A DNA stretch of 22,033 nt, from the NCBI GenBank assembly GCA_009703445.1, contig WLGA01000005.1, positions 1 to 22,033 of the forward strand. The letters are read 5' to 3'. The translations under genes and the position numbers were made by a program. Below, piece after piece: positions 1-7,456 of this stretch. The notes beneath the pieces were generated by a model. That model searched no databases and was not told the origin of the DNA. It saw only the letters and a list, made by a program, of their open reading frames with translations. The stretch is from Actinomycetota bacterium. GTDB lineage: Bacteria; Actinomycetota; Actinomycetes; Actinomycetales; Microbacteriaceae. Every line of letters begins with the position of its first letter. The first letter of the stretch is position 1.

Positions 1-627
1 GGAAGCTGAGCCGCCCATAGCGCCCGCGTCTGCCTTGACAATCACGTAATCGACGCCGAGACGGGTAAAAATGCGCTCGTATGCGTCGCGCTGGGCCTGG
101 TATGCCTTGGCCAAACCTTCATCCGTGACGTCGAAGCTGTAGGCGTCCTTCATCACAAATTCGCGGCCACGAAGGAGGCCGGCGCGAGGGCGTGCCTCGT
201 CGCGGTACTTGTTCTGGATTTGATACAAGCAGACCGGTAGGTCCTTGTATGACGAATAGAGGTCCTTCACCAAAAGGGTGAACATCTCTTCGTGAGTTGG
301 AGCCAAAAGGTAGTCGGTCTTCTTGCGGTCCTGAAGACGGAATAGGTTGTCGCCATACTCGGTCCAGCGACCGGTTGCTTCGAAAGGTTCGCGTGGCAGT
401 AGGGCCGGGAAGAAGACTTCCTGAGCACCGGCGTTTGCCATCTCTTCGCGAACGACCTGCTCGATCTTTGCCTTGACGGCTAGACCCAGCGGAAGCCAGG
501 TATAAAGACCGGCTCCGGCGCGACGGATGTAACCAGCACGAAGCAAGAGCTTGTGGCTGTCTACCTCGGCCTCGTTTGGATCTTCACGGAGCGTGCGTAG
601 GAACAGGTTTGATAAGCGGATTGGCAT
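1..627 (-). CDS. proS: Prolyl-tRNA synthetase, N-terminal 209 residues (cut by window edge)
   Basis: Class II aminoacyl-tRNA synthetase that charges tRNA-Pro in the cytoplasm. Translating the minus strand from the ATG at 625-627 gives 209 codons without a stop, running off the left edge. Visible motifs fit the bacterial-type ProS: MPIRLSNLFLRTLRE at the N-terminus, motif 1 region AGLYTWLPLG (about residues 39-48), APTHEE (109-114), and motif 2 region RDEARPRAGLLRGREF (142-157) followed by MKDAYSF. The edge falls at GAMGGSAS, the start of the GGS-SEE segment at the beginning of the editing insertion. The stop of ispG lies 9 bp upstream of the start codon, and a TAGAAT box overlapping that stop suggests its own leaderless promoter. 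Identification is firm; the C-terminal half is outside the window. Confidence 0.96.
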   Translation of the reverse strand, partial: MPIRLSNLFLRTLREDPNEAEVDSHKLLLRAGYIRRAGAGLYTWLPLGLAVKAKIEQVVREEMANAGAQEVFFPALLPREPFEATGRWTEYGDNLFRLQDRKKTDYLLAPTHEEMFTLLVKDLYSSYKDLPVCLYQIQNKYRDEARPRAGLLRGREFVMKDAYSFDVTDEGLAKAYQAQRDAYERIFTRLGVDYVIVKADAGAMGGSAS

Positions 628-633
628 GGTGCC

Positions 634-639
634 ATTCTA
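634..639 (-). promoter_or_regulatory. Candidate -10 box of a leaderless proS promoter
   Basis: On the minus strand TAGAAT is followed by exactly six bases (GGCACC) and then the proS ATG. The usual -10 to transcription start distance would put the 5' end of the mRNA at the start codon. There is no Shine-Dalgarno sequence in that space. The first three bases of the box are the ispG stop codon. The promoter role is inferred, supported by the same layout at several other genes in the window. Confidence 0.5.
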
Positions 640-1794
640 CTTCTGAGCGACGACCACCTGTGGGCTGCCAACCAGAGTTGGGTCCATTTCGGCTGCCATG
701 CGGTTTGCCTCTTCGATCAGGGTTGCCACGATTTCGCTCTCAGGCACGGTCTTGATGACCTCACCCTTTACGAAAATCTGGCCCTTGCCGTTGCCTGAAG
801 CAACACCGAGGTCGGCTTCGCGCGCCTCTCCTGGGCCATTCACAACACAGCCCATAACGGCTACGCGCAATGGGACGGTCATCTTTTCGAGGCCAGCGGT
901 AACGTCGTTAGCCAGCTGGTAAACATCTACCTGTGCGCGACCACAGCTTGGGCAGCTGACGATTTCGAGCTTGCGTGGACGAAGGTTTAGCGACTCAAGA
1001 ATCTGCGAGCCAACCTTGATTTCTTCAACCGGAGGCGCAGAAAGCGAGACACGGATGGTGTCGCCGATGCCCTTGGCAAGCAAAGCGCCAAATGCAACCG
1101 AAGACTTGATGGTGCCCTGGAACGCAGGACCCGCCTCGGTCACACCGAGGTGAAGTGGCCAGTCGCCGCGCTCTGCCAACATCTCGTAGGCCTTGACCAT
1201 CACTACTGGGTCGTTGTGCTTTACCGAAATCTTGAAATCGTGGAAGTCGTGCTCCTCGAATAGCGATGCTTCCCAAACGGCAGATTCGACGAGCGCCTCT
1301 GCGGTTGCCTTGCCATATTTCTGCAGCAAACGCGGGTCTAGCGAGCCAGCGTTTACGCCGATGCGGATTGACACACCCGCATCCTTGGCAGCCTTGGCGA
1401 TCTCGCCAACCTTGTCGTCAAACTGGCGGATGTTGCCCGGGTTCACGCGCACCGCGCCACAACCGGCATCGATCGCTGCGAAAACGTACTTTGGCTGGAA
1501 GTGGATGTCAGCGATAACTGGAATCTGCGACTTGCGCGCAATCAGGGGTAGACGATCTGCATCTTCCTCGGTGGGAACAGCGACTCGGACGATGTCGCAA
1601 CCAGATGCGGTTAGCTCGGCGATCTGCTGCAGAGTCGCGTTTACATCCGTGGTTTTGGTGGTGCACATTGATTGCACTGAGATTGGGGCGTCGCCACCAA
1701 CGGCAACCTTGCCGACCATGATCTGACGGGTCTTGCGACGAGGCGCGAGAGTTGGAGGCGGAGTCTTAGGTAGACCTAGGTTCACTGCAGCCAC
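637..1794 (-). CDS. ispG: 4-hydroxy-3-methylbut-2-enyl diphosphate synthase (IspG/GcpE)
   Basis: Iron-sulfur enzyme of the non-mevalonate (MEP) isoprenoid pathway that reductively opens methylerythritol cyclodiphosphate to HMBPP. The 385-residue length is normal for the short bacterial form. The N-terminal TIM-barrel part contains SVQSMCTTKTTD (about 39-50) and ADIHFQPKY (95-103). The C-terminal [4Fe-4S] domain has CPSCGR (Cys281, Cys284) and MGCVVNGPGEA (Cys316, with Glu323 as the family's fourth ligand). The start is taken as GTG at 1792-1794, with AGAGGG eight bases upstream on the minus strand. It sits 67 bp downstream of the site-2 protease gene and one gene away from dxr, so two MEP enzymes are encoded together, as in mycobacteria. 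All expected cluster ligands are present. Confidence 0.97.
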   Translation of the reverse strand: MAAVNLGLPKTPPPTLAPRRKTRQIMVGKVAVGGDAPISVQSMCTTKTTDVNATLQQIAELTASGCDIVRVAVPTEEDADRLPLIARKSQIPVIADIHFQPKYVFAAIDAGCGAVRVNPGNIRQFDDKVGEIAKAAKDAGVSIRIGVNAGSLDPRLLQKYGKATAEALVESAVWEASLFEEHDFHDFKISVKHNDPVVMVKAYEMLAERGDWPLHLGVTEAGPAFQGTIKSSVAFGALLAKGIGDTIRVSLSAPPVEEIKVGSQILESLNLRPRKLEIVSCPSCGRAQVDVYQLANDVTAGLEKMTVPLRVAVMGCVVNGPGEAREADLGVASGNGKGQIFVKGEVIKTVPESEIVATLIEEANRMAAEMDPTLVGSPQVVVAQK

Positions 1795-1823
1795 TTGAAT
1801 TGCCCTCTTTCGATTTGCTGTTC

Positions 1824-1844
1824 AACAATCCTAAAGCGATTGTT
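1824..1844. repeat. 7-bp inverted repeat in the rseP-ispG gap
   Basis: AACAATC (1824-1830), seven-base spacer, GATTGTT (1838-1844). It lies 18 bp past the rseP stop and 29 bp before the ispG start. The spacer and one arm contain a minus-strand TAGGAT (1828-1833) that could be a -10 for ispG. No T-run follows, so it is a weak terminator candidate. It could be an operator, or chance. Confidence 0.3.
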
Positions 1845-1861
1845 TGTCGTCGACATTCCTA

Positions 1862-3169
1862 TTAGAACGAGATTGGGTTGACTAGATCCGCGATGATAAT
1901 CAGCGCGCTCATCGCCATCAGGGCGATAAAGACCACCCAGGTCAACGGCATTAGCAGTGCCGTATCGGCCGGGCCCGGATTTGGCTTGCGTAGCACCCGG
2001 AAAATGCCCTTCTTGATTGCTTCGTAAACTCCACCAGCCACGTGACCGCCATCCAGCGGTAATAGCGGAAGCATGTTGAAGGCAAAAAGCGCGAAATTCA
2101 AGGATGCGAGTATGCCCAGCTGGCTCTGGATCTTCTCTTCGAAGGATGTTGAGCTACTGCTCGCCACCTCACCAGCGATCTGACCGATGCCGATTATCGA
2201 AACCGGCCCGTCGGCTCGTCGTTGCTCAGATCCGAAGGTTGACTGGCCCACCGCGGCCACCTGCTGCGGGAGGTTCAAAATCATCTGCCCCACCTGCGCA
2301 ACTGATTGCCCCGAAGCAGCCAGCGACTCCCCGATCGACAAGGGCCGAATTTCGGCGGCAAGGATGATGCCCAGAACCGGCTTTGGCCCGTAGACCTGCT
2401 TACCGGAGGCATCAAGTTTGACCGCCCCATTTTCGATTACCGGTCGCTGGACGGTAATCGGGGTGAGCGAAAGACTGGCTTTCGAACCGTCCACTTTAAG
2501 AACGCTCAATTGATTGACGACGCCCGGCTTGATTAGCTTGCCGGCCTCGTTCCAGTTCACGAGATCAACGCCATTGATTGCCAAAATTTTGTCTCCGGCC
2601 TCGAGCCCAGCGGCGAGCGCCGGGGACGCTTGGGAGGCATCCGTGCATTGATCTGTCGCAACGACGGGCACACAACGCGAAACCTCTGACACGGTGGTGG
2701 AAACCTGGCTCACACCGATTCCGCTTAGGGCAACGGTGAGCAAAACAACACCAAGGATGAGGTTCATGACCGGGCCGCCGAACATGATGATCATGCGCTT
2801 CCAGACCGGAAGTTGATAGAACCTGCGGTTTTCATCACCGGGTTCTACAAATTCGGAATGCGCATTTCGGGCACTAGAAATCATGTCTCTGAAAAAGCCG
2901 CGAGGGCCGCTCACTTCTGGAGACTTTGCCGGTGGATACATGCCAATCATGGTGATGTAACCGCCGAGTGGAATCAGCTTTAGGCCATACTCGGTTTCAC
3001 CGATTTTCTTGGAGAACAGCGTTGGTCCGAAACCAATCATGTATTTCGGCACCTTGACACCGAACAGTTTGGCCGGGATCAGGTGCCCGAGCTCGTGCCA
3101 ACCAATCGAAAAACCAATGCCCAGGGCGACAATCAGGATTCCGAATAGGTAGAGCAGGGTTTCGTTCAC
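1862..3169 (-). CDS. rseP: RseP-type intramembrane site-2 zinc metalloprotease (M50B)
   Basis: Membrane protease that cleaves transmembrane segments of anti-sigma factors or other substrates; the mycobacterial counterpart is Rip1. With the start chosen here the protein has 435 residues. HELGH at 25-29 in the first membrane segment gives the zinc-binding HExxH. A PDZ domain follows in the middle (LAAGLEAGDKILAINGVDLVNW). LPLLPLDGGH (about 368-377) gives the third zinc ligand, and a last hydrophobic helix ends the protein. I chose GTG at 3167-3169, eight bases after the dxr stop with AGG just upstream. An ATG at 3223 would put 46 bp inside dxr and add an arginine-rich leader (MGSRPRRRTNRE) before the membrane helix, which is unlikely. 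The substrate is unknown, as no anti-sigma gene is in the window. Confidence 0.93.
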   Translation of the reverse strand: MNETLLYLFGILIVALGIGFSIGWHELGHLIPAKLFGVKVPKYMIGFGPTLFSKKIGETEYGLKLIPLGGYITMIGMYPPAKSPEVSGPRGFFRDMISSARNAHSEFVEPGDENRRFYQLPVWKRMIIMFGGPVMNLILGVVLLTVALSGIGVSQVSTTVSEVSRCVPVVATDQCTDASQASPALAAGLEAGDKILAINGVDLVNWNEAGKLIKPGVVNQLSVLKVDGSKASLSLTPITVQRPVIENGAVKLDASGKQVYGPKPVLGIILAAEIRPLSIGESLAASGQSVAQVGQMILNLPQQVAAVGQSTFGSEQRRADGPVSIIGIGQIAGEVASSSSTSFEEKIQSQLGILASLNFALFAFNMLPLLPLDGGHVAGGVYEAIKKGIFRVLRKPNPGPADTALLMPLTWVVFIALMAMSALIIIADLVNPISF

Positions 3170-3177
3170 CGGATTAC

Positions 3178-4263
3178 CTAGCAGGCCTTCGCGATTTGTG
3201 CGTCGGCGCGGTCGCGAGCCCATACTTCGGCTCGCAGAACGCCCTCGAGTGACAGTTCGGTTTCCGGCTCGTGCGCATCGACAACTCGTTGCACCAGGTC
3301 GACAATCTGATTGAAGCCAATCCAGCCCGCATGGAATGCTTCGACCGCCTGCTCGTTAGCCGCGTTGTAGACCGCTGGATAGGTCAGCCCGGCAGTGCCC
3401 ACCTGGCGAGCCAAACGAACCGCGCCGAACACGCTCTCATCGAGCGGCTCGAAGGTCCACGTGGCTGCCTTAGTCCAGTCACAGGCCTTGGCTACATTTG
3501 GCACGCGCTCTGGCCAAGACATACCAAGAGCAATCGGTAGACGCATGTCAGGAGGCGAACACTGGGCCAATACGGAGCCATCAACGAACTCGACCATGGA
3601 GTGCACCACCGATTGAGGGTGAACCGTAACTTCGATGCGCTCAAATGGGATGTCGAACAACAGATGCGCCTCAATCAACTCGAGGCCTTTGTTGACCATG
3701 GTTGCGGAGTTTGTGGTGACGACTTTTCCCATTACCCAGGTCGGGTGTGCCAGCGCTTGGGCCGGGGTTACATCTTGGAGTTGCTCTCGAGACCAACCGC
3801 GGAATGGGCCGCCAGAAGCGGTGAGTATCAGCTTGCGAACTTCTTGAGCCGTGCCACCAAGCAGACACTGCGCCAAGGCCGAGTGTTCGCTGTCGACCGG
3901 GATAATCTGACCGGGTGCAGCTGCCTCGGTCACTAGTCGACCACCAACGATGAGCGACTCCTTGTTGGCCAGCGCCAGGGCCTTTCCAGACTTCAAGGTG
4001 GCCAGAGTCGGCGCCAGGCCGATGGACCCGGTGATCCCGTTGATTACGACATCGGCTTCGAGGTCTTCAACCAGCTTGGTTGCCGCTTCAGCGCCTTGAA
4101 CCGCGTGCTTGACGCCAAACTTTGCAGCCTGTTCAGCCAGCAAATCAGCATTCTGCCCCGCCGCCAAACCAACCACCTGAAAACGGTCTGGGTTCGCTTC
4201 GATGACCTCGAGGGCCTGGGTTCCGATCGACCCGGTTGACCCGAGAATAATGACGCGACGCAT
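3178..4263 (-). CDS. dxr: 1-deoxy-D-xylulose 5-phosphate reductoisomerase
   Basis: Second step of the MEP pathway: NADPH-dependent rearrangement and reduction of DXP to 2-C-methylerythritol 4-phosphate. It has 361 residues, at the short end for the family (often 380-400), but all core blocks are present. These are the NADPH-binding GSTGSIG (8-14), ALANKES (97-103), metal ligands in VDSEHSA (Asp124, Glu126), SGGPFRGW (150-157), NSATMVNKGLELIEAH (Glu195 as third metal ligand), VHPQSVVHSMVEF and PDMRLPIA. The ATG at 4261-4263 begins directly with the nucleotide fold, so nothing is missing at that end. A minus-strand CAAGAT box lies six bases before the ATG, another possible leaderless start. First gene of a dxr-rseP-ispG-proS series on one strand. 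Confidence 0.97.
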   Translation of the reverse strand: MRRVIILGSTGSIGTQALEVIEANPDRFQVVGLAAGQNADLLAEQAAKFGVKHAVQGAEAATKLVEDLEADVVINGITGSIGLAPTLATLKSGKALALANKESLIVGGRLVTEAAAPGQIIPVDSEHSALAQCLLGGTAQEVRKLILTASGGPFRGWSREQLQDVTPAQALAHPTWVMGKVVTTNSATMVNKGLELIEAHLLFDIPFERIEVTVHPQSVVHSMVEFVDGSVLAQCSPPDMRLPIALGMSWPERVPNVAKACDWTKAATWTFEPLDESVFGAVRLARQVGTAGLTYPAVYNAANEQAVEAFHAGWIGFNQIVDLVQRVVDAHEPETELSLEGVLRAEVWARDRADAQIAKAC

Positions 4264-4327
4264 GCATCAATCTTGCCACTTTCCTGCGAGTTTGAAGCAG
4301 GGTGCGCCCCATGACTTTTTAGAGGCT

Positions 4328-4333
4328 TAGACT
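4328..4333 (+). promoter_or_regulatory. Candidate -10 box of a leaderless gabT promoter
   Basis: TAGACT followed by seven bases (TGAAAAC) and the gabT ATG at 4341. There is no Shine-Dalgarno sequence between them. It is almost identical to the arrangement in front of the cobalamin adenosyltransferase gene (TAGACT TGAATC ATG at 17640). No convincing -35 was found 16-19 bp upstream. Confidence 0.5.
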
Positions 4334-4340
4334 TGAAAAC

Positions 4341-5675
4341 ATGAGCGAATTTACGGTCGCGCAAGAGCGCAAAGTTGTCACTTCCATCCCAGGTCCGAAG
4401 TCTCAAGCACTTCACCAACGACGCTTGGATGCGGTCTCTGCCGGAGCAGGCGCCGCACTACCCGTCTACATCGAAAAAGCGCACGGCGCAATCATTGTCG
4501 ACGCCGACGGAAACCACATGATTGACCTCGGATCAGGTATTGGTGTTACGACCATCGGTCACACCAACGCTGGCGTCGTCAAGGCAGTTCAAGAGCAGGT
4601 TGCTAACCTGACTCACACCCTTTTTACTCTGACCCCATACGAGCAGTATGTCGAGGTTTGTGAGCTACTGAACAAGCACACCCCGGGCAACTTTAAGAAG
4701 AAGTCGGTTCTTTTCAACTCGGGCGCTGAGGCAGTCGAGAACGCGGTCAAAATTGCTCGCAAGGCGACCCGCAAGAATGGCATCGTTGTCTTCGACCACG
4801 CTTACCACGGTCGCACCAACCTGACTTTCACTATGAACTTCAAGTCGGCTCCCTACGGAAACGGTTTCGGCCCAACCGCCCCGAGCATCCAGCACGTGCC
4901 GATGTCCTACCCATACCGTGACCCACAGGGAATGACCGGTGTTGAGGCAGCACAGCGTTCAATCAACTACATCGAAAAGCGCGTGGGCGTTGAGGATCTA
5001 GCTGCGATTGTTATCGAGCCGATCCAGGGTGAAGGTGGCTTCATTGTGCCTGCCGAAGGGTTCCTCAAGACTCTGAGTGACTGGGCACACGCTAACGGCG
5101 TGATTGTCATCGCCGATGAAGTTCAGGCTGGCGTAGCCCGCACCGGTAAGTGGTTCGCGAGCGAGCACTTCGAAGGCTGGGAGCCAGATCTATTTACCAT
5201 CGCTAAGGGAATCGCCGGCGGTATGCCGATTTCGGCCGTCACCGGCCGCGCAGAGATCATGGATGCATCGCACCCTGGTGGCCTCGGCGGAACCTTCGGT
5301 GGAAACCCAGTAGCAGCTGCAGCAGCCGTTTCGGTTTTGAAGGAGATCGAAGCCGGCGGCGTAATTGAGCGCGCTCAAGAACTTGGCAAGCTGCTTGGTG
5401 ACCGACTCAACGCTCTAAAGGCCAAGTACCCGGTAATCGGAGATGTTCGAGGCCACGGCGCCATGATGGCCCTTGAGTTCGTCGAGCCAGGCACTCTAAA
5501 CCCGAACAAGGATGCCGTTGACAAGCTGGTCAAGCACTGTCACAGCAACGGTGTTTTGATTTTGAACGCGGGAACCTACTACAACGTAATCCGCTTCCTA
5601 CCTCCTCTAGCTATCTCAGACGCCCTACTAAACGAGGCTCTGGACGTTCTAGAAGAAGGTCTTGCAGCTCTGTAA
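4341..5675 (+). CDS. gabT: 4-aminobutyrate aminotransferase (class III, PLP)
   Basis: Cytoplasmic PLP enzyme transferring the amino group of GABA to 2-oxoglutarate, giving succinate semialdehyde and glutamate. The 444-residue length is typical of GabT. Visible class III features are LGSGIGVTTIGH (63-74), NSGAEAVENAVK (126-137), the aromatic clamp FDHAYHGRT (151-159), IEPIQGEGGF (225-234), ADEVQAGVARTGK (258-270; Asp259 pairs with the PLP ring nitrogen), the PLP lysine in TIAKGIAGG (Lys289), and GGTFGGNP (316-323). The match to actinobacterial GabT is close over the whole length. The gene converges with the polyamine-type ABC transporter operon, and a dehydrogenase of the 4-aminobutanal class lies 6 kb away, so GABA from putrescine is the likely substrate. 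It may also act on 5-aminovalerate, which family alone cannot exclude. Confidence 0.94.
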   Translation: MSEFTVAQERKVVTSIPGPKSQALHQRRLDAVSAGAGAALPVYIEKAHGAIIVDADGNHMIDLGSGIGVTTIGHTNAGVVKAVQEQVANLTHTLFTLTPYEQYVEVCELLNKHTPGNFKKKSVLFNSGAEAVENAVKIARKATRKNGIVVFDHAYHGRTNLTFTMNFKSAPYGNGFGPTAPSIQHVPMSYPYRDPQGMTGVEAAQRSINYIEKRVGVEDLAAIVIEPIQGEGGFIVPAEGFLKTLSDWAHANGVIVIADEVQAGVARTGKWFASEHFEGWEPDLFTIAKGIAGGMPISAVTGRAEIMDASHPGGLGGTFGGNPVAAAAAVSVLKEIEAGGVIERAQELGKLLGDRLNALKAKYPVIGDVRGHGAMMALEFVEPGTLNPNKDAVDKLVKHCHSNGVLILNAGTYYNVIRFLPPLAISDALLNEALDVLEEGLAAL

Positions 5676-5683
5676 ACCTGATC

Positions 5684-5725
5684 AACGATGAAAGCCCCGG
5701 TCGATTGACCGGGGCTTTCATCGTT
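5684..5725. terminator. Bidirectional terminator, 19-bp perfect inverted repeat
   Basis: AACGATGAAAGCCCCGGTC (5684-5702), loop GATT, then its exact reverse complement (5707-5725). It lies 8 bp past the gabT stop and 7 bp past the stop of the converging permease gene. The GC-rich core GCCCCGGTC/GACCGGGGC is flanked inside the stem by AAA and TTT, so a shorter hairpin followed by TTT works on either strand. No long T-run follows the full stem, which is common in actinobacterial terminators. Confidence 0.85.
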
Positions 5726-5732
5726 CTAAGCA

Positions 5733-6536
5733 CTACTTTTGCTTGGCTAGGCGCCTTGCCTTTAGCGAACCGCGAATCTGCACGGTCACGACGATGGCGA
5801 TTGCCAGCAGGAACACACCTGAACCGATCACGTTAGCTTCGGCCGGAATTCCTCGAGCCGCTGCGGTGTAGACATACTTAGGGAAAGTCATGGCCGGGCC
5901 TGAGTTGAAGTTCGTGATGATGAAGTCATCAAAGCTCAATGCAAACGACAGCAGTGCTGCCGAGAGGATTCCAGGCATCAACAGTGGGAAGGTGATCTTC
6001 CAGAAAACCTGAGCCGGCGAGCCGTAAAGGTCTCGACCGGCTTCTTCAAGCGCAGGGTCAAGCGATGCAACGCGTGCCTTGACCGTAACCACGACAAACG
6101 ACATGCAGAACATTACGTGAGCGATGATGATTGTCGCGATGCCCTTGGCGGCGCCGATGCTGAAGAACTGCGAGGCCAAACCGGCACCGAGAACAACCTC
6201 TGGGGTTGCCATTGGCAAGAAGATCAGGAGACTGACGAAAGACCGTGCCTTGAAACGGTAGCGAACCAGCGCAATCGCGATCATGGTACCCAGCGTGGTC
6301 GCCAGCACGGTCGAGATAACACCAATAAGGACAGAGTTGCCGAAGGCTTCGCAGACGCCCTGCTGCTGGCACACATTGATCCAGTTATCCAGGGTAAATC
6401 CGCGCCAAATCAGGTTGGTCTTTTGGGAATCGTTGAACGAGAAAACGAAGGTGTAGGCAATCGGAATCATCAAGTAGACGATTGCAATTACCGAAAACAG
6501 CGGTAGGACATACTTGCCCAGTCTTAGATTTCTCAC
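5733..6536 (-). CDS. potC: Polyamine-type ABC transporter permease (PotC-like)
   Basis: Inner-membrane permease subunit of a spermidine/putrescine-class importer. It has 267 residues and about six hydrophobic segments, the first at about 8-32. The cytoplasmic EAA loop that contacts the ATPase is at 165-190 (EEAGRDLYGS...FPLLMPGI). FSFNDSQKTNLIWRGFTLDNW (33-53) and SFALSFDDFIITNF (197-210) are strongly typical of PotC. The start is GTG at 6534-6536, sharing four bases (GTGA) with the TGA stop of the upstream permease gene, which implies translational coupling. Last gene of potD-potA-potB-potC; the operon ends at the strong inverted repeat next to it. Polyamine specificity is inferred from family and neighbours. 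Confidence 0.9.
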   Translation of the reverse strand: MRNLRLGKYVLPLFSVIAIVYLMIPIAYTFVFSFNDSQKTNLIWRGFTLDNWINVCQQQGVCEAFGNSVLIGVISTVLATTLGTMIAIALVRYRFKARSFVSLLIFLPMATPEVVLGAGLASQFFSIGAAKGIATIIIAHVMFCMSFVVVTVKARVASLDPALEEAGRDLYGSPAQVFWKITFPLLMPGILSAALLSFALSFDDFIITNFNSGPAMTFPKYVYTAAARGIPAEANVIGSGVFLLAIAIVVTVQIRGSLKARRLAKQK

Positions 6537-7456
6537 AGTAGGTCCGCCGTTCCGCTGCGCTTGGCATAGAAGCCAACTAGCAGCAGGATGACACCCATCA
6601 AGAGCACCGACAGGGCCGAAGCGGTCGGATAGTCATTCAACACTAGGAACCGGGATTCGACGACGTTACCGATCATCGCGGTCTTGGTGCCACCCAGGAA
6701 GTCGCCAGATGCGTTCACGTAGTCACCGGCGATTGGGATGAAGGTCAACAGGGTGCCCGAGATGATTCCAGGGGCGGTGAGTGGCAACGTAACCTTGCGG
6801 AAAGTGGTCGCCGGGGTTGCATAGAGGTCGGCACCGGCCTCGAGCAAACGAATGTCGAGGCGCTCCAGAATGCTGTAAAGCGGCAGGGTCATGAACGGAA
6901 TGAAGTTATAAGTCAAACCGAAAATAACCATGAACGGGGTGCCAACCAGGTAGTCGTTCATACCCAGAATGCCGACGTCCTGAAGGAAGTGAACTGCTGC
7001 TGACTCGTTGGAGAAGATTTGCTTCCAGGCAAAGGTTCGAAGCAAGAAGCTGATGAAGAACGGTGCGATCACCAGAGTCAGCATCAAACCCTGAATCAAA
7101 GGAAAGCGACGAGCCTTGACGCCGATGAAGTAGGCCAGCGGATAGCTGATCAGCAGAGCGGCCAAGGTGGCAATGAAGGCATAGACGAAGGAGTGCGAAA
7201 TCTGCGGCCAGAAATCAACCACAACCTTGGCATAGTTTTCGATTGCGAACCCGTATGTGTAGCTGCCCATCATTCCACTGCCATCTGGAACCTGGAGCGA
7301 AGTAATGATTAGCGACACCAAAGGGGTCATGAAAAATAGACCGAGGTAAGTCAACCCAGGCAGCAGCAAAAATAGCGCTACCTTGCTCTTCTTTGTCGGT
7401 GCAGCCGATGGCGCGGAACCGCCACCGCCTCCGTGACCGAAAGCAGCGAACGCCAT
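6533..7456 (-). CDS. potB: Polyamine-type ABC transporter permease (PotB-like)
   Basis: Second membrane subunit of the importer, 307 residues. A short glycine/alanine-rich cytoplasmic N-terminus (HGGGGGSAPSAAPTKKSK) precedes the first membrane segment at about 26-51. The remaining hydrophobic segments alternate in the usual PotB order, with the EAA loop at 206-230 (EAGADLYATP...PLTAPGI). IAPFFISFLLRTFAWKQIF (130-148) and IPIAGDYVN (240-248) are family signatures. The ATG at 7454-7456 overlaps the TAA stop of the ATPase gene by one base (TAATG), so the two are probably translationally coupled. It pairs with the PotC-like permease to form the heterodimeric channel. Confidence 0.9.
   Translation of the reverse strand: MAFAAFGHGGGGGSAPSAAPTKKSKVALFLLLPGLTYLGLFFMTPLVSLIITSLQVPDGSGMMGSYTYGFAIENYAKVVVDFWPQISHSFVYAFIATLAALLISYPLAYFIGVKARRFPLIQGLMLTLVIAPFFISFLLRTFAWKQIFSNESAAVHFLQDVGILGMNDYLVGTPFMVIFGLTYNFIPFMTLPLYSILERLDIRLLEAGADLYATPATTFRKVTLPLTAPGIISGTLLTFIPIAGDYVNASGDFLGGTKTAMIGNVVESRFLVLNDYPTASALSVLLMGVILLLVGFYAKRSGTADLL

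Noticed and set aside
1193..1726. Plus-strand open frame of 177 codons over ispG
   Set aside because: Antisense shadow of a strongly conserved gene, with no ribosome-binding site or motif.
3170..3223. Longer N-terminus for the site-2 protease starting at 3223
   Set aside because: It overlaps dxr by 46 bp and adds an arginine-rich leader before the first membrane helix. GTG at 3167-3169 fits the family N-terminus and lies just after the dxr stop.
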